NCBI GenBank assembly: GCA_964540575.1
Contig: CAZINI010000011.1
Span: 1-64,000, forward strand
DNA length: 64,000 nucleotides
Reading direction: 5' to 3'
From: UMGS1889 sp964540575
Lineage (GTDB): Bacteria; Bacillota; Clostridia; Oscillospirales; Ruminococcaceae
Shown here: positions 43,623 through 52,523 of the stretch, piece after piece
Numbering within the stretch: the stretch's first letter is position 1
Layout: each line of letters begins with the position of its first letter
Program-made: the position numbers and the translations under genes
Notes under the pieces: model-generated
Told to the model about the DNA's origin: nothing
Database searches by the model: none
Seen by the model: the letters and a program-made list of their open reading frames with translations, nothing else

Positions 43623-43721
43623 ACTAAACACCATTTAAATCACGGAGAAGAAATCGGCGTAGAAATCTTGCGTAAATGGATTTTTACGCCGAGAGATTCC
43701 CGTGATTAATGAGTGTTTAGT
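43623..43721. repeat. 99-bp imperfect palindrome (MITE- or structured-RNA-like)
   Basis: The ends ACTAAACAC and GTGTTTAGT are perfect inverted repeats. Inside them are nested AATCACGG/CCGTGATT, CGGCGTA/TACGCCG and GAAATC/GATTTT, leaving a loop of 11 bases. Nearly the whole element folds into one long hairpin. It has no coding capacity. It ends one base before the stop-codon side of the next gene. A small inverted-repeat transposable element or a large hairpin RNA are the two readings. Confidence 0.6.
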
Positions 43722-43722
43722 A

Positions 43723-44133
43723 TTATTGCCATGTGGCAGTTGAATATGTAGGAATAACGTCGATAAGGTCGATAATATTGCCCGCAAACAGAAGCAGCAT
43801 CAGCACAAGAGTCGCTATACGGATTTTCCGCTCGGAAACTCCATGCATTGAATACCAAACCTCACTCAGCAGCAAATTTAATACAGGCAGCGCATTTCCC
43901 ACAATAGCCAGCACATTTCCAATAAAAATATTTTCTACCGAAATATAATACGGCGACCCCCAGATGCTCATAGGTGCACGAGCGATGGCTCCGGCTATCA
44001 TTATGACCGCCGCAAGCACCGCAAGGATAATGAATATCACAACGCTGAAAATCTTTACCGTAATATCCTCACGATTCAAAAGCTCCTCACGCCGAAGCTC
44101 CGTCAGCCTTTCATTAACGTCCTTTTTGTTCAC
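43723..44133 (-). CDS. small membrane protein, about three helices
   Basis: 136 residues. A charged N-terminus (about 25 residues) is followed by hydrophobic helices near 27-50, 65-90 and 102-122. No family assigned. GTG start at 44133 overlaps the stop of the SMI1-like gene by 4 bases, so the two are coupled and probably work together. Confidence 0.65.
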   Translation of the reverse strand: MNKKDVNERLTELRREELLNREDITVKIFSVVIFIILAVLAAVIMIAGAIARAPMSIWGSPYYISVENIFIGNVLAIVGNALPVLNLLLSEVWYSMHGVSERKIRIATLVLMLLLFAGNIIDLIDVIPTYSTATWQ

Positions 44134-44603
44134 AGTATTTCACCCCCCCTACCGTCAGCTATCATCTCAAAAAATTCCCCAAGATCTTCCGCAAAAACGG
44201 TCACTTCTTCAAACTCAGGCTCCCTACCATTCACAATACGACCCGTGGAAAGCTCGATAGCATAGTAACAATAATCCCCACTGATAATCATTACAATGGG
44301 AAAATATCCGTCCCACCAAGCGGAGATCTCGGCTCTTTCCTCCTCGTCCTCACAGGCGTCAAGGGAAATATTTTGGAATGTGTCCCACGCAAACATATCG
44401 GGGTCGGACTGGGTCAGATCTTCGTTGAGAATGAACCAACAGTCCTCTCCGCCGTTGGAAAGCTTTGAATATTCCCTAATGATACGCTTGTAATCCTCGG
44501 GGATATTTTTGTACTGTGACGGCAAATGCACCTCGCCGTTTCCCTTTTCGATTATCCAGCCGCTTTTTTCAGCAGCTTTTATGAATTTTTCAAATGCTTC
44601 CAT
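44130..44603 (-). CDS. SMI1/KNR4 (SUKH)-like protein
   Basis: 157 residues. LPSQYKNIPEDYKRIIREYSKLSNG, then CWFILNEDL and a long segment ending GYFPIVMIISGDYCYYAIEL follow the SUKH (SMI1/KNR4) fold pattern, whose bacterial members often act as immunity proteins against contact-dependent toxins; others have regulatory roles. The ATG at 44603 sits behind AGGAG, 7 bases away; a longer frame from 44786 lacks one. No toxin gene is adjacent here, only a small membrane protein. Confidence 0.65.
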   Translation of the reverse strand: MEAFEKFIKAAEKSGWIIEKGNGEVHLPSQYKNIPEDYKRIIREYSKLSNGGEDCWFILNEDLTQSDPDMFAWDTFQNISLDACEDEEERAEISAWWDGYFPIVMIISGDYCYYAIELSTGRIVNGREPEFEEVTVFAEDLGEFFEMIADGRGGEIL

Positions 44604-44617
44604 AATGTCAACTCCTA

Positions 44618-45382
44618 TTATATTGACGGCATAACACGACCGCCCGCCACGGGAATAAACGCACCCGTAGTAAACGCCGCTAAATCGGACGAAAGAAACG
44701 CCGCCATATTCGCAATATCGGTGTCCGTCCCACGGTGACGGAGAGGAACGCTCTCGCAGTATTCGGGAGCGGGGTTCACGCCCCATTCACGCTCCTTGTC
44801 GGTTATGGTCCAACCCGGGGCTATCTGATTTACCGTGATATTGTGCGGTCCAACCTCCTTTGCCAGCACCCGCACAATGCCGTCCAGACCCCTTTTTGCG
44901 GCAACATAAGCGGAAAATGTCGGCTCGGCGGCAATGGAGCATTCGGTGTTCATCACGACCATTCGACCGTAATTCTGATTGATAAGGTGCGGCACAAACG
45001 CCTTTGACATATACACCATCTGCATAACGCAGCTTTCAAACTGACTGTAATACGCCTTAATGTCCTGCTCCAGAAGCGGCTTTCTGTCGTACTGAATGAC
45101 CGCATTTACAATGACAATATCGGGCATACCGAAGCTTTCCTCCACCTCGTCCCGCATTTTGTAAACGCTGCTTTCATCGGTAATATCAGCCTGAAAAGCC
45201 TCGCATTTTCTGCCCTTGCTTCTCAGCTCGTCCACCAGAATATCCGCACTTTTCTTGTCGGAATTGTAATGCACCGCAACGTCCGCACCGCACTCCGCCA
45301 GCGTCCTGACAATGGTTCGTCCAAGTCCGCCGCTGCCGCCCGTGACGATAGCTTTTTTTCCCGTTAAATCTATCTTCATCAT
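44618..45382 (-). CDS. short-chain dehydrogenase/reductase
   Basis: 254 residues. NAD(P)-binding GGSGGLGRTI (TGxxxGxG type, here TGGSGGLG), NAV after the fourth strand in IVIVNAV, and the catalytic Ser plus the YVAAKRG pair (Tyr and Lys) are present. C-terminal LSSDLAAFTTGAFIPVAGG is typical of 3-oxoacyl-ACP-reductase-like and sugar or polyol dehydrogenases, so the substrate is open. The ATG at 45382 or 45379 overlaps the stop of the ABC-F gene upstream, showing co-translation. Confidence 0.88.
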   Translation of the reverse strand: MMKIDLTGKKAIVTGGSGGLGRTIVRTLAECGADVAVHYNSDKKSADILVDELRSKGRKCEAFQADITDESSVYKMRDEVEESFGMPDIVIVNAVIQYDRKPLLEQDIKAYYSQFESCVMQMVYMSKAFVPHLINQNYGRMVVMNTECSIAAEPTFSAYVAAKRGLDGIVRVLAKEVGPHNITVNQIAPGWTITDKEREWGVNPAPEYCESVPLRHRGTDTDIANMAAFLSSDLAAFTTGAFIPVAGGRVMPSI

Positions 45383-47352
45383 AAATCCAGCTCCTCGCAA
45401 AGCATTATCCATTCATCGGAATATTCGGCGGACAGATTTTTCAGCCGCTCAAATTCCGCACATTTTTCATTCATAAGCTGATAATCGGCACACACCTCGG
45501 GAGATGCCATTTCCTCCTGCAAAACAGCCATTTCCCCCTCCATACGCTCAATTTCAGCTTCAAGCTCCTTGATACGGCGACGCTTTTCCGCATCTCTCGA
45601 ACGCTGCTCCTTGGTGCGGTACGCCTTCACGCCCTTCTCGGCAGCAGCCTGACGCTGCTTTTCCTCCTTGGCAGCGTCCTCGGCTTTCTGCTGAGCCGCC
45701 TGCCGCTCCTGCTTTATGGAAATATAATTATCGAAATCTCCCTTGAAATATTCCGCACCGTTTTCTGTTATTTCCAGAATTCCCGTGGCTATCTTATTCA
45801 GCAGATAGCGGTCGTGGGACACAAAGATGATAGTTCCGTCAAATGCGTCCAGAGCCTCTTCAAGAACTTCCTTTGTGGCAAGGTCAAGATGGTTTGTGGG
45901 CTCGTCAAGGATAAGCACATTTCCCCGTTCCAGCATCATAATAGCAAAGCAAAGCTTTGCCCGTTCGCCGCCGCTGATAACGCCTACCTGCTTGAACACG
46001 TTCTCCCCCGTCATTCGCACACAGCCCAGCAGGGAACGTATTTGCAGCTCGGTCATTGTCCGCCATCTGTCGTGAATTTCGTCAATGACGGTTTTCTGTG
46101 GGTGCAGCTGAGAATTTTCCTGATCGAAGTAGGAAATTTTAACGTTTTTCGTCCATTCGACAGTACCGTGTGCGTGGGGAATTTCCTTGCGTATCACCTT
46201 TAACAGTGAGGATTTTCCTATGCCATTCGCACCGATAACAGCAAGCTTATCTCCCCTTTTCACCTCAAAGGACAGATTATCCGCAAGAGTTTTCCTGTCC
46301 GAACCCATGCCGACGGTCACGTCAATATTTTTCACAGTCAGCAGGTCGATAGGCGGAACAACGTCATATTCAAATCGAATTTTCGCCTGTTTTTCGTAGG
46401 TTATGGGCTTTTCAATGAGATTTTCCTCAATGCGTTCTATCATTTTGATACGGCTTTTCGCCATATTGGACGTGGTGGCACGGACAAGATTTCTGTCCAC
46501 AAAATCCTGAAGCTTTGCTATCTCCGCCTGCTGTGCCTCATATTCCTTCATCTGACGGATAACATTGGCTTCCTTCTGTACAGTAAACGCCGAATAATTT
46601 CCCTTATACCTCGTAAGCCGTCCCCGCTCTATCTCGCAGATGGACGTACACAGCTTGTCCAGAAAATATCTGTCGTGAGATACGATAAGCAAAGCACCCT
46701 TATACTCGGAAAGATAATCCTCCAGCCACATGACCGTCTGAAAATCAAGATGGTTCGTAGGCTCGTCAAGGATAAGCAGCTTGGGATTTTCCAAAAGCAG
46801 CTTTGCCAACGCAAGACGTGTCTTTTCGCCGCCGCTGAGCGTGCTTATCACCTGCTCATAGGTTTCACGGGGGAAGCCCATACCGTTCAGCACCTTGTTA
46901 ATGTTCACGTCAATGAGATAGCCCTCGTTGGACTCGAAATATGCGGAAAGCTTGGCATATTCCCCCGAAAGCTCCTCGAAATGCTTTTCGTCCTTATGGG
47001 CATTTTCGGCGGACATTTCCGTTTCAAGCTGACGCATTCTGTCCTGTACCTCATAAAGCCTTGAAAAAACCGAACGCATCTCCTCAATAATGGAATTTGA
47101 GCGGTCAAGCCCTGCATTCTGCCGCAGAAAGCCCACGGAAAGCCCGCTGCACTTTGAAATCCTCGCCTCATTGGGATTGGGCTGAGTTTCGGGCTCTTCA
47201 TCGCCTACGATAATTTTCAGCAGGGTGGATTTTCCGCAGCCGTTTATCCCCACAAGACCTATCCTGTCGCTGTCCTCGATGGTCATAGCAACGTTGTCCA
47301 GCACCGTATTTCCGCCGAACATTTTGCTTATATTTTCAATTGAAAGTATCAT
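45379..47352 (-). CDS. ABC-F family ATPase
   Basis: 657 residues. Two ATPase domains with no membrane part: Walker A GINGCGKST and GANGIGKSS, signatures LSGGEKTRLALAK and SGGERAKLCFAI, and two DEPTNHLD Walker B motifs. A linker between them (about 245-325) and a charged coiled-coil C-terminus (about 540-650) match the EttA/Uup/Ydif-type ABC-F proteins, which act on ribosomes; some confer antibiotic resistance. The subfamily cannot be settled by eye. TTGACA-18-TATAAT lies upstream. Confidence 0.9.
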   Translation of the reverse strand: MILSIENISKMFGGNTVLDNVAMTIEDSDRIGLVGINGCGKSTLLKIIVGDEEPETQPNPNEARISKCSGLSVGFLRQNAGLDRSNSIIEEMRSVFSRLYEVQDRMRQLETEMSAENAHKDEKHFEELSGEYAKLSAYFESNEGYLIDVNINKVLNGMGFPRETYEQVISTLSGGEKTRLALAKLLLENPKLLILDEPTNHLDFQTVMWLEDYLSEYKGALLIVSHDRYFLDKLCTSICEIERGRLTRYKGNYSAFTVQKEANVIRQMKEYEAQQAEIAKLQDFVDRNLVRATTSNMAKSRIKMIERIEENLIEKPITYEKQAKIRFEYDVVPPIDLLTVKNIDVTVGMGSDRKTLADNLSFEVKRGDKLAVIGANGIGKSSLLKVIRKEIPHAHGTVEWTKNVKISYFDQENSQLHPQKTVIDEIHDRWRTMTELQIRSLLGCVRMTGENVFKQVGVISGGERAKLCFAIMMLERGNVLILDEPTNHLDLATKEVLEEALDAFDGTIIFVSHDRYLLNKIATGILEITENGAEYFKGDFDNYISIKQERQAAQQKAEDAAKEEKQRQAAAEKGVKAYRTKEQRSRDAEKRRRIKELEAEIERMEGEMAVLQEEMASPEVCADYQLMNEKCAEFERLKNLSAEYSDEWIMLCEELDL

Positions 47353-47386
47353 ATTATCCGTTCCTTTATGTTGATTATTCCTATTA

Positions 47387-47416
47387 ATTATATAACATAT
47401 CCGAGTGCTTTGTCAA
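47387..47416 (-). promoter_or_regulatory. ABC-F promoter
   Basis: TTGACA (47416-47411) and TATAAT (47392-47387), 18 bases apart, on the minus strand, back to back with the argS promoter. Confidence 0.65.
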
Positions 47417-47434
47417 GAAATCTTGCGGAAAACG

Positions 47435-47463
47435 TTGACTTATCGCATATTATATGATAAAAT
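47435..47463 (+). promoter_or_regulatory. argS promoter
   Basis: TTGACT (47435-47440), 17 bases, TAAAAT (47458-47463), about 33 bases before the argS start. Confidence 0.6.
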
Positions 47464-47496
47464 AATGGTATTATGGCTATGAAAAGGATGATATAA

Positions 47497-49248
47497 ATGC
47501 AGTCTGTAACAAAAATTCTGACCGCTGTTGTTTCCGAAGCATTCGGCAAATGCGGATATGACGAAAAGCTGGGCGTTGTCACCCCCTCTGACCGTCTTGA
47601 CCTTTGTCAGTTTCAGTGCAACGGTGCTTTTTCGGGAGCAAAGCTGTACAAGAAAGCTCCCTTTGTGATTGCCGAGGACGTTGCCGCTGTCCTCAAAACC
47701 GAGGATATTTTCTCCAAGGTAGACGTTGTAAAGCCCGGCTTTCTGAACCTCACTCTCAGCGACGAATATATGCTGAAAATCGTAAAGGGGATAGAAGCGG
47801 ATAAGTTCTGCGGAATTCCACAGGCGGAAACGCCCCAAAAGATAGTTATCGACTACGGCGGACCAAACGTTGCAAAGCCGCTGCATATCGGTCATCTTCG
47901 TTCCGCTATTATCGGCGAGGCTCTGAAACGTCTTGCCCGTGTCTGCGGAAATACCGTTTACGGAGATGTTCATCTGGGCGACTGGGGCTTGCAGATAGGT
48001 CTTGTTATCGCCGAACTGAACGAGCGTTATCCCGATTGGAAATGCTTCTCCGAGGATTTCGATGCATCGGCGGACACAGTTCCCGAGCTGAACCCCGACC
48101 TGCTCTGCGAGGTATATCCATTTGCAAGCAAAAAGAGCAAGGAAAACGAGGATTTCAAGGCAAAGGCTCACACTGCGACCTTTGAGCTGCAAAGCGGACG
48201 TCCCGGATATATCGCACTTTGGAAGGAAATTCTGCGTGTTTCCATCGCCGATTTGAAGAGCAACTATTCAAAGCTGGGCGTTGATTTCGATTACTGGTAC
48301 GGCGAGAGCGACGCCGATAAATATATCCCCGAGCTGATGAAAATTCTCGAGGACAAAAAGCTTTCCTATGAGAGCGACGGTGCGTTAGTCGTTGACGTTG
48401 AGCTTGAAAGCGACAAGGCTCCCATGCCCCCCGTTATCGTAAGAAAATCCGATAATTCAAGCATTTACGCAACAACCGACCTTGCAACCATCATTCAGAG
48501 AAACAAGGACTTTTCTCCCGATAAGATATGGTATGTGGTGGACAAGCGTCAGGAGCTGCATTTTACTCAGGTTTTCCGCTGTGCAAGACGTGCGGAGCTT
48601 GTCCCCGAAAGCACCGAGCTGGAATTTCTCGGCTTCGGCACCATGAACGGCTCTGACGGCAAGCCCTACAAGACCCGTGACGGCGGCGTTATGCGGCTTT
48701 CCGACCTTATCGAAACGGTAACAAACGCATCTCTGGAGCGTCTTACAAATTCGACCTTCGTTTCCGAGGAGGACCGTGAGGACTACGCAAGAAAGCTGGG
48801 AATGGCTGCTATCAAGTTCGGCGACCTGATAAATCACCGTTCAAAGGACTATATATTCGACCTTGACAAGTTTATGTCCGCCGAGGGAAAAACGGGTATT
48901 TATCTGCTGTATACAGTTTCGAGAATTAATTCCATTATGAAAAAGGCGGGAGATTTTAAGGCAGAGCTGAACGGCATTTACACCGATGCCGAACGTGAGC
49001 TTATGCTTAAACTGATAATGTCGGGCGACGTCTGGGGCAGTGCAATGTCCGAGAAAGCACCTAACTATATCTGCGAAAACGCCTATCAGCTGGCGGTTTC
49101 CTTCTCACGCTTCTATCACGAAAACCATATTATGGACGAACCCGATGAAAAGAAAAAGGCAAGCTGGCTGGCTCTTGCACAGCTTACACGAACAATGATC
49201 GTCAAGCATCTTGACGTTCTGGGAATTGAAACGGTAGAAAATATGTAA
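47497..49248 (+). CDS. argS: arginyl-tRNA synthetase
   Basis: 583 residues, class I aminoacyl-tRNA synthetase. The N-terminal tRNA-recognition domain (about 1-110) is followed by KPLHIGHLRSAIIGEA, the HIGH motif, and the catalytic fold. TRDGGVMRLSDLI stands in for the usual KMSKS loop, as in many ArgS proteins that lack the canonical lysine. The C-terminal DALR anticodon-binding domain ends at about residue 580. Alone on the plus strand with promoter and terminator. Confidence 0.96.
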   Translation: MQSVTKILTAVVSEAFGKCGYDEKLGVVTPSDRLDLCQFQCNGAFSGAKLYKKAPFVIAEDVAAVLKTEDIFSKVDVVKPGFLNLTLSDEYMLKIVKGIEADKFCGIPQAETPQKIVIDYGGPNVAKPLHIGHLRSAIIGEALKRLARVCGNTVYGDVHLGDWGLQIGLVIAELNERYPDWKCFSEDFDASADTVPELNPDLLCEVYPFASKKSKENEDFKAKAHTATFELQSGRPGYIALWKEILRVSIADLKSNYSKLGVDFDYWYGESDADKYIPELMKILEDKKLSYESDGALVVDVELESDKAPMPPVIVRKSDNSSIYATTDLATIIQRNKDFSPDKIWYVVDKRQELHFTQVFRCARRAELVPESTELEFLGFGTMNGSDGKPYKTRDGGVMRLSDLIETVTNASLERLTNSTFVSEEDREDYARKLGMAAIKFGDLINHRSKDYIFDLDKFMSAEGKTGIYLLYTVSRINSIMKKAGDFKAELNGIYTDAERELMLKLIMSGDVWGSAMSEKAPNYICENAYQLAVSFSRFYHENHIMDEPDEKKKASWLALAQLTRTMIVKHLDVLGIETVENM

Positions 49249-49254
49249 AAAATA

Positions 49255-49286
49255 GGCTTCCAACAGGTGTCAACACGTTGGAAGCC
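49255..49286 (+). terminator. argS terminator
   Basis: GGCTTCCAAC pairs with GTTGGAAGCC, followed by TTGTTTTAT. Confidence 0.75.
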
Positions 49287-49291
49287 TTGTT

Positions 49292-49681
49292 TTATCTCTG
49301 AATTTTCCGCTCCTCGTCAATAAGATGACCGAGAAGCTCGGCAACGGTAAATTTCACATTATACTGCGTAACGACCGCCTTGAAACGGACGGACAGTTTA
49401 TCCGTCCTGAGTGCGGCAAGTGCCGTATCAAGCCGCTTCGAGGACAATCCCGAGAATATTATCAGTTCACCGCTGTCGGGGAATTTCGTGCTGCCCTTCC
49501 CTTCCGTTTCGGGGGACAGCTTTGCCAGACAGCCGACAGTTTTCCCGTACTCCGAACGTTCGGGGACAAGCACTCTCAGTCCTATCCTTTCCAGCACTGC
49601 CGACGCGGCGGCAGAACGTTCCTCGTCAAAAAACAACAGCACCGCCGTTTCGGGATATACGGGTCTTATCCTTGATTTCAT
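49292..49681 (-). CDS. DUF3783-like small protein
   Basis: 129 residues. KFAVV-like strand patterns with GELIIFSGLSSKRLDTALAALR and KAVVTQYNVKFTVAELLGHLIDE match the DUF3783 family of unknown function found in Clostridia. The ATG at 49681 lies behind GGAGG; a longer frame to 49759 lacks a ribosome site and would run into the next promoter. No functional clue in the neighbourhood. Confidence 0.65.
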   Translation of the reverse strand: MKSRIRPVYPETAVLLFFDEERSAAASAVLERIGLRVLVPERSEYGKTVGCLAKLSPETEGKGSTKFPDSGELIIFSGLSSKRLDTALAALRTDKLSVRFKAVVTQYNVKFTVAELLGHLIDEERKIQR

Positions 49682-49763
49682 ATTCTTTCCTCCGTTTTGG
49701 TATTTTCCGAATTCTATTATATCACATATCCAAACGGAAATCAATAAAAATCCTGTCAAAGCC

Positions 49764-49792
49764 TTGATTTATATCAAAAAATGTGGTATAAT
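49764..49792 (+). promoter_or_regulatory. promoter of the CAP-domain gene
   Basis: TTGATT (49764-49769), 17 bases, TATAAT (49787-49792) with a TG just upstream (extended -10). Transcription should start near 49799. Confidence 0.65.
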
Positions 49793-49821
49793 CAAGAAAA
49801 AATATAATGGGGTGTATATTA

Positions 49822-50952
49822 ATGTCAATCAGCAAAACCACCGCAGTTATCAGAAGGATAACTGCAATTCTTCTCGCCGTAACGCTTTGCTTCCTGCTCG
49901 CTCCCATCGCCGAAGCAAAAGGCAGCACACTCACATCCAGTGCCTACAATGCCACCATTGAAGTTGGAAAAACCGGTGCACTTCTTATCACTGCCACGGG
50001 CAATCAAAAGCTTACGGCAAGTGTCAGCGACTCCAACGTACTGTCCTATAAATGGGACACAAAATGGACCTCCGACACGACCATCAAGTTTTATATCACA
50101 GGAAAAAAAGCAGGTACTTCCAAGGTCTGCATTCAAAACGGAAAATCGGAATCCATTACCATTAATGTAACAGTAAAGGCAAACGATGCTCCTAAAAGCT
50201 ACGGTGCAACCTCAAAGCTTATCAAAGCCAATACATACAGCGTTTCCGTCAATAAGGGAGCACAGTCATCGGTAAAGATTACCTCAAACAACCACAGCCT
50301 TGTCTATCGTGTGGGCAACAGTTCTATCGCTTCCGTCACACCCGGAAAATGGAGCGGAAACACTGTAAAGTTCACTGTAAAGGGCAAGAAGGCCGGCACG
50401 ACCTATCTCACTGTCTACCGCAAGAATGACAAGAGCGTTGCCGCAAACATAAAGATAACCGTGGGCAGTCAAGACTCATCTTCATCTTCTTCAAACAAAA
50501 ACAACAATAATAACAACAAAAACAACAACACACAGAAACCCGCTCAGACCGAACCGACCGAAAAGCAGGAACAGGAACCCGCTGTTCCCTCCGGAAATTA
50601 TGCAGAGCAGATGCTTGCTCTGGTAAATCAGGCAAGAGCCGAAGCAGGCGTAGCTCCCCTTACGCTTGACAGCACGCTGTGTTCGGCTGCCGACCTTCGT
50701 GCAGTTGAAATAACCTCGGTGTTCTCTCACACCCGTCCCGACGGAAGAGATTGCTTCTCTGTTTTCAACGAATTCGGCGTAAGCTGTTACGGCGGCGGTG
50801 AAAACATTGCAGGCGGCAGTTCCGACGCAGCTATGATATTCAATATGTGGATGAACTCTCCCGGACACCGCTCAAATATCCTTAACCCAAGCTTCAGATC
50901 CATAGGAATAGGAAAAAGCGGTGTATATTGGGTTCAGCTGTTCATTATGTGA
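49822..50952 (+). CDS. secreted CAP (SCP/PR1)-domain protein with two Ig-like repeats
   Basis: 376 residues. A signal peptide (about 1-30, ending LLAPIAEAKGS) directs export. Two repeated beta-rich modules follow (about 33-125 and 135-215, each ending in a GKKAGT string followed by V/L), like bacterial Ig-like domains. After a Ser/Asn/Lys/Thr linker (about 217-255) comes a CAP domain with MLALVNQARAEAGVAPLTLD, SHTRPDGRDCFSVF, GENIAGG and WMNSPGHRSNILNP. Such exported CAP proteins are common in gut Clostridia; their ligands are unknown. The ATG at 49822 is preferred because the ATG at 49807 is only 8 bases from the predicted transcription start. Confidence 0.88.
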   Translation: MSISKTTAVIRRITAILLAVTLCFLLAPIAEAKGSTLTSSAYNATIEVGKTGALLITATGNQKLTASVSDSNVLSYKWDTKWTSDTTIKFYITGKKAGTSKVCIQNGKSESITINVTVKANDAPKSYGATSKLIKANTYSVSVNKGAQSSVKITSNNHSLVYRVGNSSIASVTPGKWSGNTVKFTVKGKKAGTTYLTVYRKNDKSVAANIKITVGSQDSSSSSSNKNNNNNNKNNNTQKPAQTEPTEKQEQEPAVPSGNYAEQMLALVNQARAEAGVAPLTLDSTLCSAADLRAVEITSVFSHTRPDGRDCFSVFNEFGVSCYGGGENIAGGSSDAAMIFNMWMNSPGHRSNILNPSFRSIGIGKSGVYWVQLFIM

Positions 50953-50976
50953 CCGTTTTTTCAAAAAATAGTACTG

Positions 50977-51010
50977 TCCCCGTCATTTGCTCGTATGACT
51001 TTGGCGGGGA
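50977..51010 (+). terminator. terminator of the CAP-domain gene
   Basis: TCCCCG and CGGGGA close an imperfect stem, followed by TATTTTTTATT. Confidence 0.6.
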
Positions 51011-51052
51011 TATTTTTTATTGGGAAATATCCCAAAATCCTCCCGAATACAC

Positions 51053-51081
51053 TTGAAATACTCTGTAAAATGTAGTATAAT
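51053..51081 (+). promoter_or_regulatory. promoter of the pdxY-trmL-degV group
   Basis: TTGAAA (51053-51058), 17 bases, TATAAT (51076-51081), about 50 bases before the pdxY start. Confidence 0.65.
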
Positions 51082-51130
51082 GGTATTGTGCCGCTGCTTT
51101 CGACCGTCGGCACAGATAGGAATGATCAGT

Positions 51131-51997
51131 ATGATAACAAAAAGTGCCCGAGTTGCGGCAATACACGATCTGTCAGGCGTTGGCAGATGCTCGCTGGGCG
51201 TTATACTGCCCACAATGTCGGTTATGGGGTTGCAGGTATGTCCCGTTCCGACTGCCGTGCTGTCAACTCATACAGGCGGCTTCGGAGATATGGCTCTTCG
51301 GGATCTGTCCGATTACATTATCCCCGCATTGGAGCATTATAAAAGGCTGAATATCGATTTTGACTGCATTTACAGCGGATTTCTCGCTTCAAAGGAACAG
51401 ATAGACCACTGTCTGGAATTTCTGTCAAGCTATCCAAATGCTCTTAAAGTGGTCGACCCCGTAATGGGCGACTGCGGAAAGCTGTATAAGACCTACACCC
51501 CCGAGCTTTGCAGCCGAATGTCCGAGCTTGTTGCGGCAGCGGATATTATAACGCCCAATCCCACCGAGGCAGCGATACTTCTCGGTGAACAGATGAGCTT
51601 CTGTGCCTCCGACCTTACCGCACAGGCAGCCAAAAGCACTCTGGCAAGGCTTGCCGAACCCGGTCCGCAGATAGTTGTAATAACAGGTGCAGTCGTCGGC
51701 GGAAAATACTGCAATATCGGCTTTGAAAAGAAAACCAGCCGCTTCTGGAAGGTGCCGTATGTCCACGTCCCCGCACAATATCCGGGAACGGGAGATATTT
51801 TTGCCGCCGTGCTGACAGGCTCTATTATCAAGGGGGACAGCCTGCCTATTGCCATGAACAGAGCGACGGCATTCCTTGAACTGCTTATCAAAACCACATA
51901 CAGCTATGGTACCGATCAGCGTGAAGGCGTAATGCTGGAACAGTGTCTGGGCTTTCTCTCCTCATATCAGTCACTGTGTGCATACGACAGATTGTGA
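51131..51997 (+). CDS. pdxY: pyridoxal/pyridoxamine kinase
   Basis: About 288 residues, ribokinase-like vitamin-B6 kinase. It phosphorylates pyridoxal or pyridoxamine with ATP. The family pattern is plain: AAIHDLSGVGRCSLGVILPT at the N-terminus, TPNPTEAAILLGE in the middle and YPGTGDIFAAVLTG with the catalytic Asp. The ATG at 51131 is preferred because the frame opens well before the promoter. trmL follows after 12 bases. Confidence 0.85.
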   Translation: MITKSARVAAIHDLSGVGRCSLGVILPTMSVMGLQVCPVPTAVLSTHTGGFGDMALRDLSDYIIPALEHYKRLNIDFDCIYSGFLASKEQIDHCLEFLSSYPNALKVVDPVMGDCGKLYKTYTPELCSRMSELVAAADIITPNPTEAAILLGEQMSFCASDLTAQAAKSTLARLAEPGPQIVVITGAVVGGKYCNIGFEKKTSRFWKVPYVHVPAQYPGTGDIFAAVLTGSIIKGDSLPIAMNRATAFLELLIKTTYSYGTDQREGVMLEQCLGFLSSYQSLCAYDRL

Positions 51998-52009
51998 GGT
52001 AAGAAAACT

Positions 52010-52507
52010 ATGAGCAATCTGAATATAGTCTTAGTAGAGCCGCAGATACCGCAGAATACGGGAAATATCTCCCGAACCTGTGCAGTCACGGGAGCAAGAC
52101 TGCATCTCGTAAAGCCTATGGGCTTTGAGGTCACCGACAAGCAGCTGAAGCGTGCGGGGCTGGATTACTGGGATAAGCTGGATATTACCTATTACGAAAA
52201 TATATCCGATTTTTTCGATAAAAACAAGGACGGCGAATTTTTCTATTTCACCACAAAGGGGCTGAACGTTCACTCGGATATTCACTATCCCGACAACGCC
52301 TATCTCATTTTCGGGCGTGAGGATAAAGGGCTTCCCGAGGAGCTTCTCTACAAAAACAAAGAACGCTGCCTGCGTATCCCCATGCGTCCCGAGCTGCGAA
52401 GCCTGAATCTGTCAAACTCGGTGGCAATAGCCGTCTATGAAGTGCTTCGTCAGTGGGATTATCCCGACCTTGCTTCGGAAGGAAAGCTGACACAATACGT
52501 TTGGTAA
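52010..52507 (+). CDS. trmL: tRNA (cytidine/uridine-34 2'-O)-methyltransferase
   Basis: 165 residues, SpoU/TrmD knot family. It methylates the wobble base of tRNA-Leu with S-adenosylmethionine. VLVEPQIPQNTGNISRTCAVTG, AYLIFGREDKGLPEELL and LRIPMRPELRSLNLSNSVAIA are the three family motifs. It sits in a tight plus-strand group with pdxY and degV. Confidence 0.95.
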   Translation: MSNLNIVLVEPQIPQNTGNISRTCAVTGARLHLVKPMGFEVTDKQLKRAGLDYWDKLDITYYENISDFFDKNKDGEFFYFTTKGLNVHSDIHYPDNAYLIFGREDKGLPEELLYKNKERCLRIPMRPELRSLNLSNSVAIAVYEVLRQWDYPDLASEGKLTQYVW

Positions 52508-52523
52508 AGAAAGGATTTTTACT

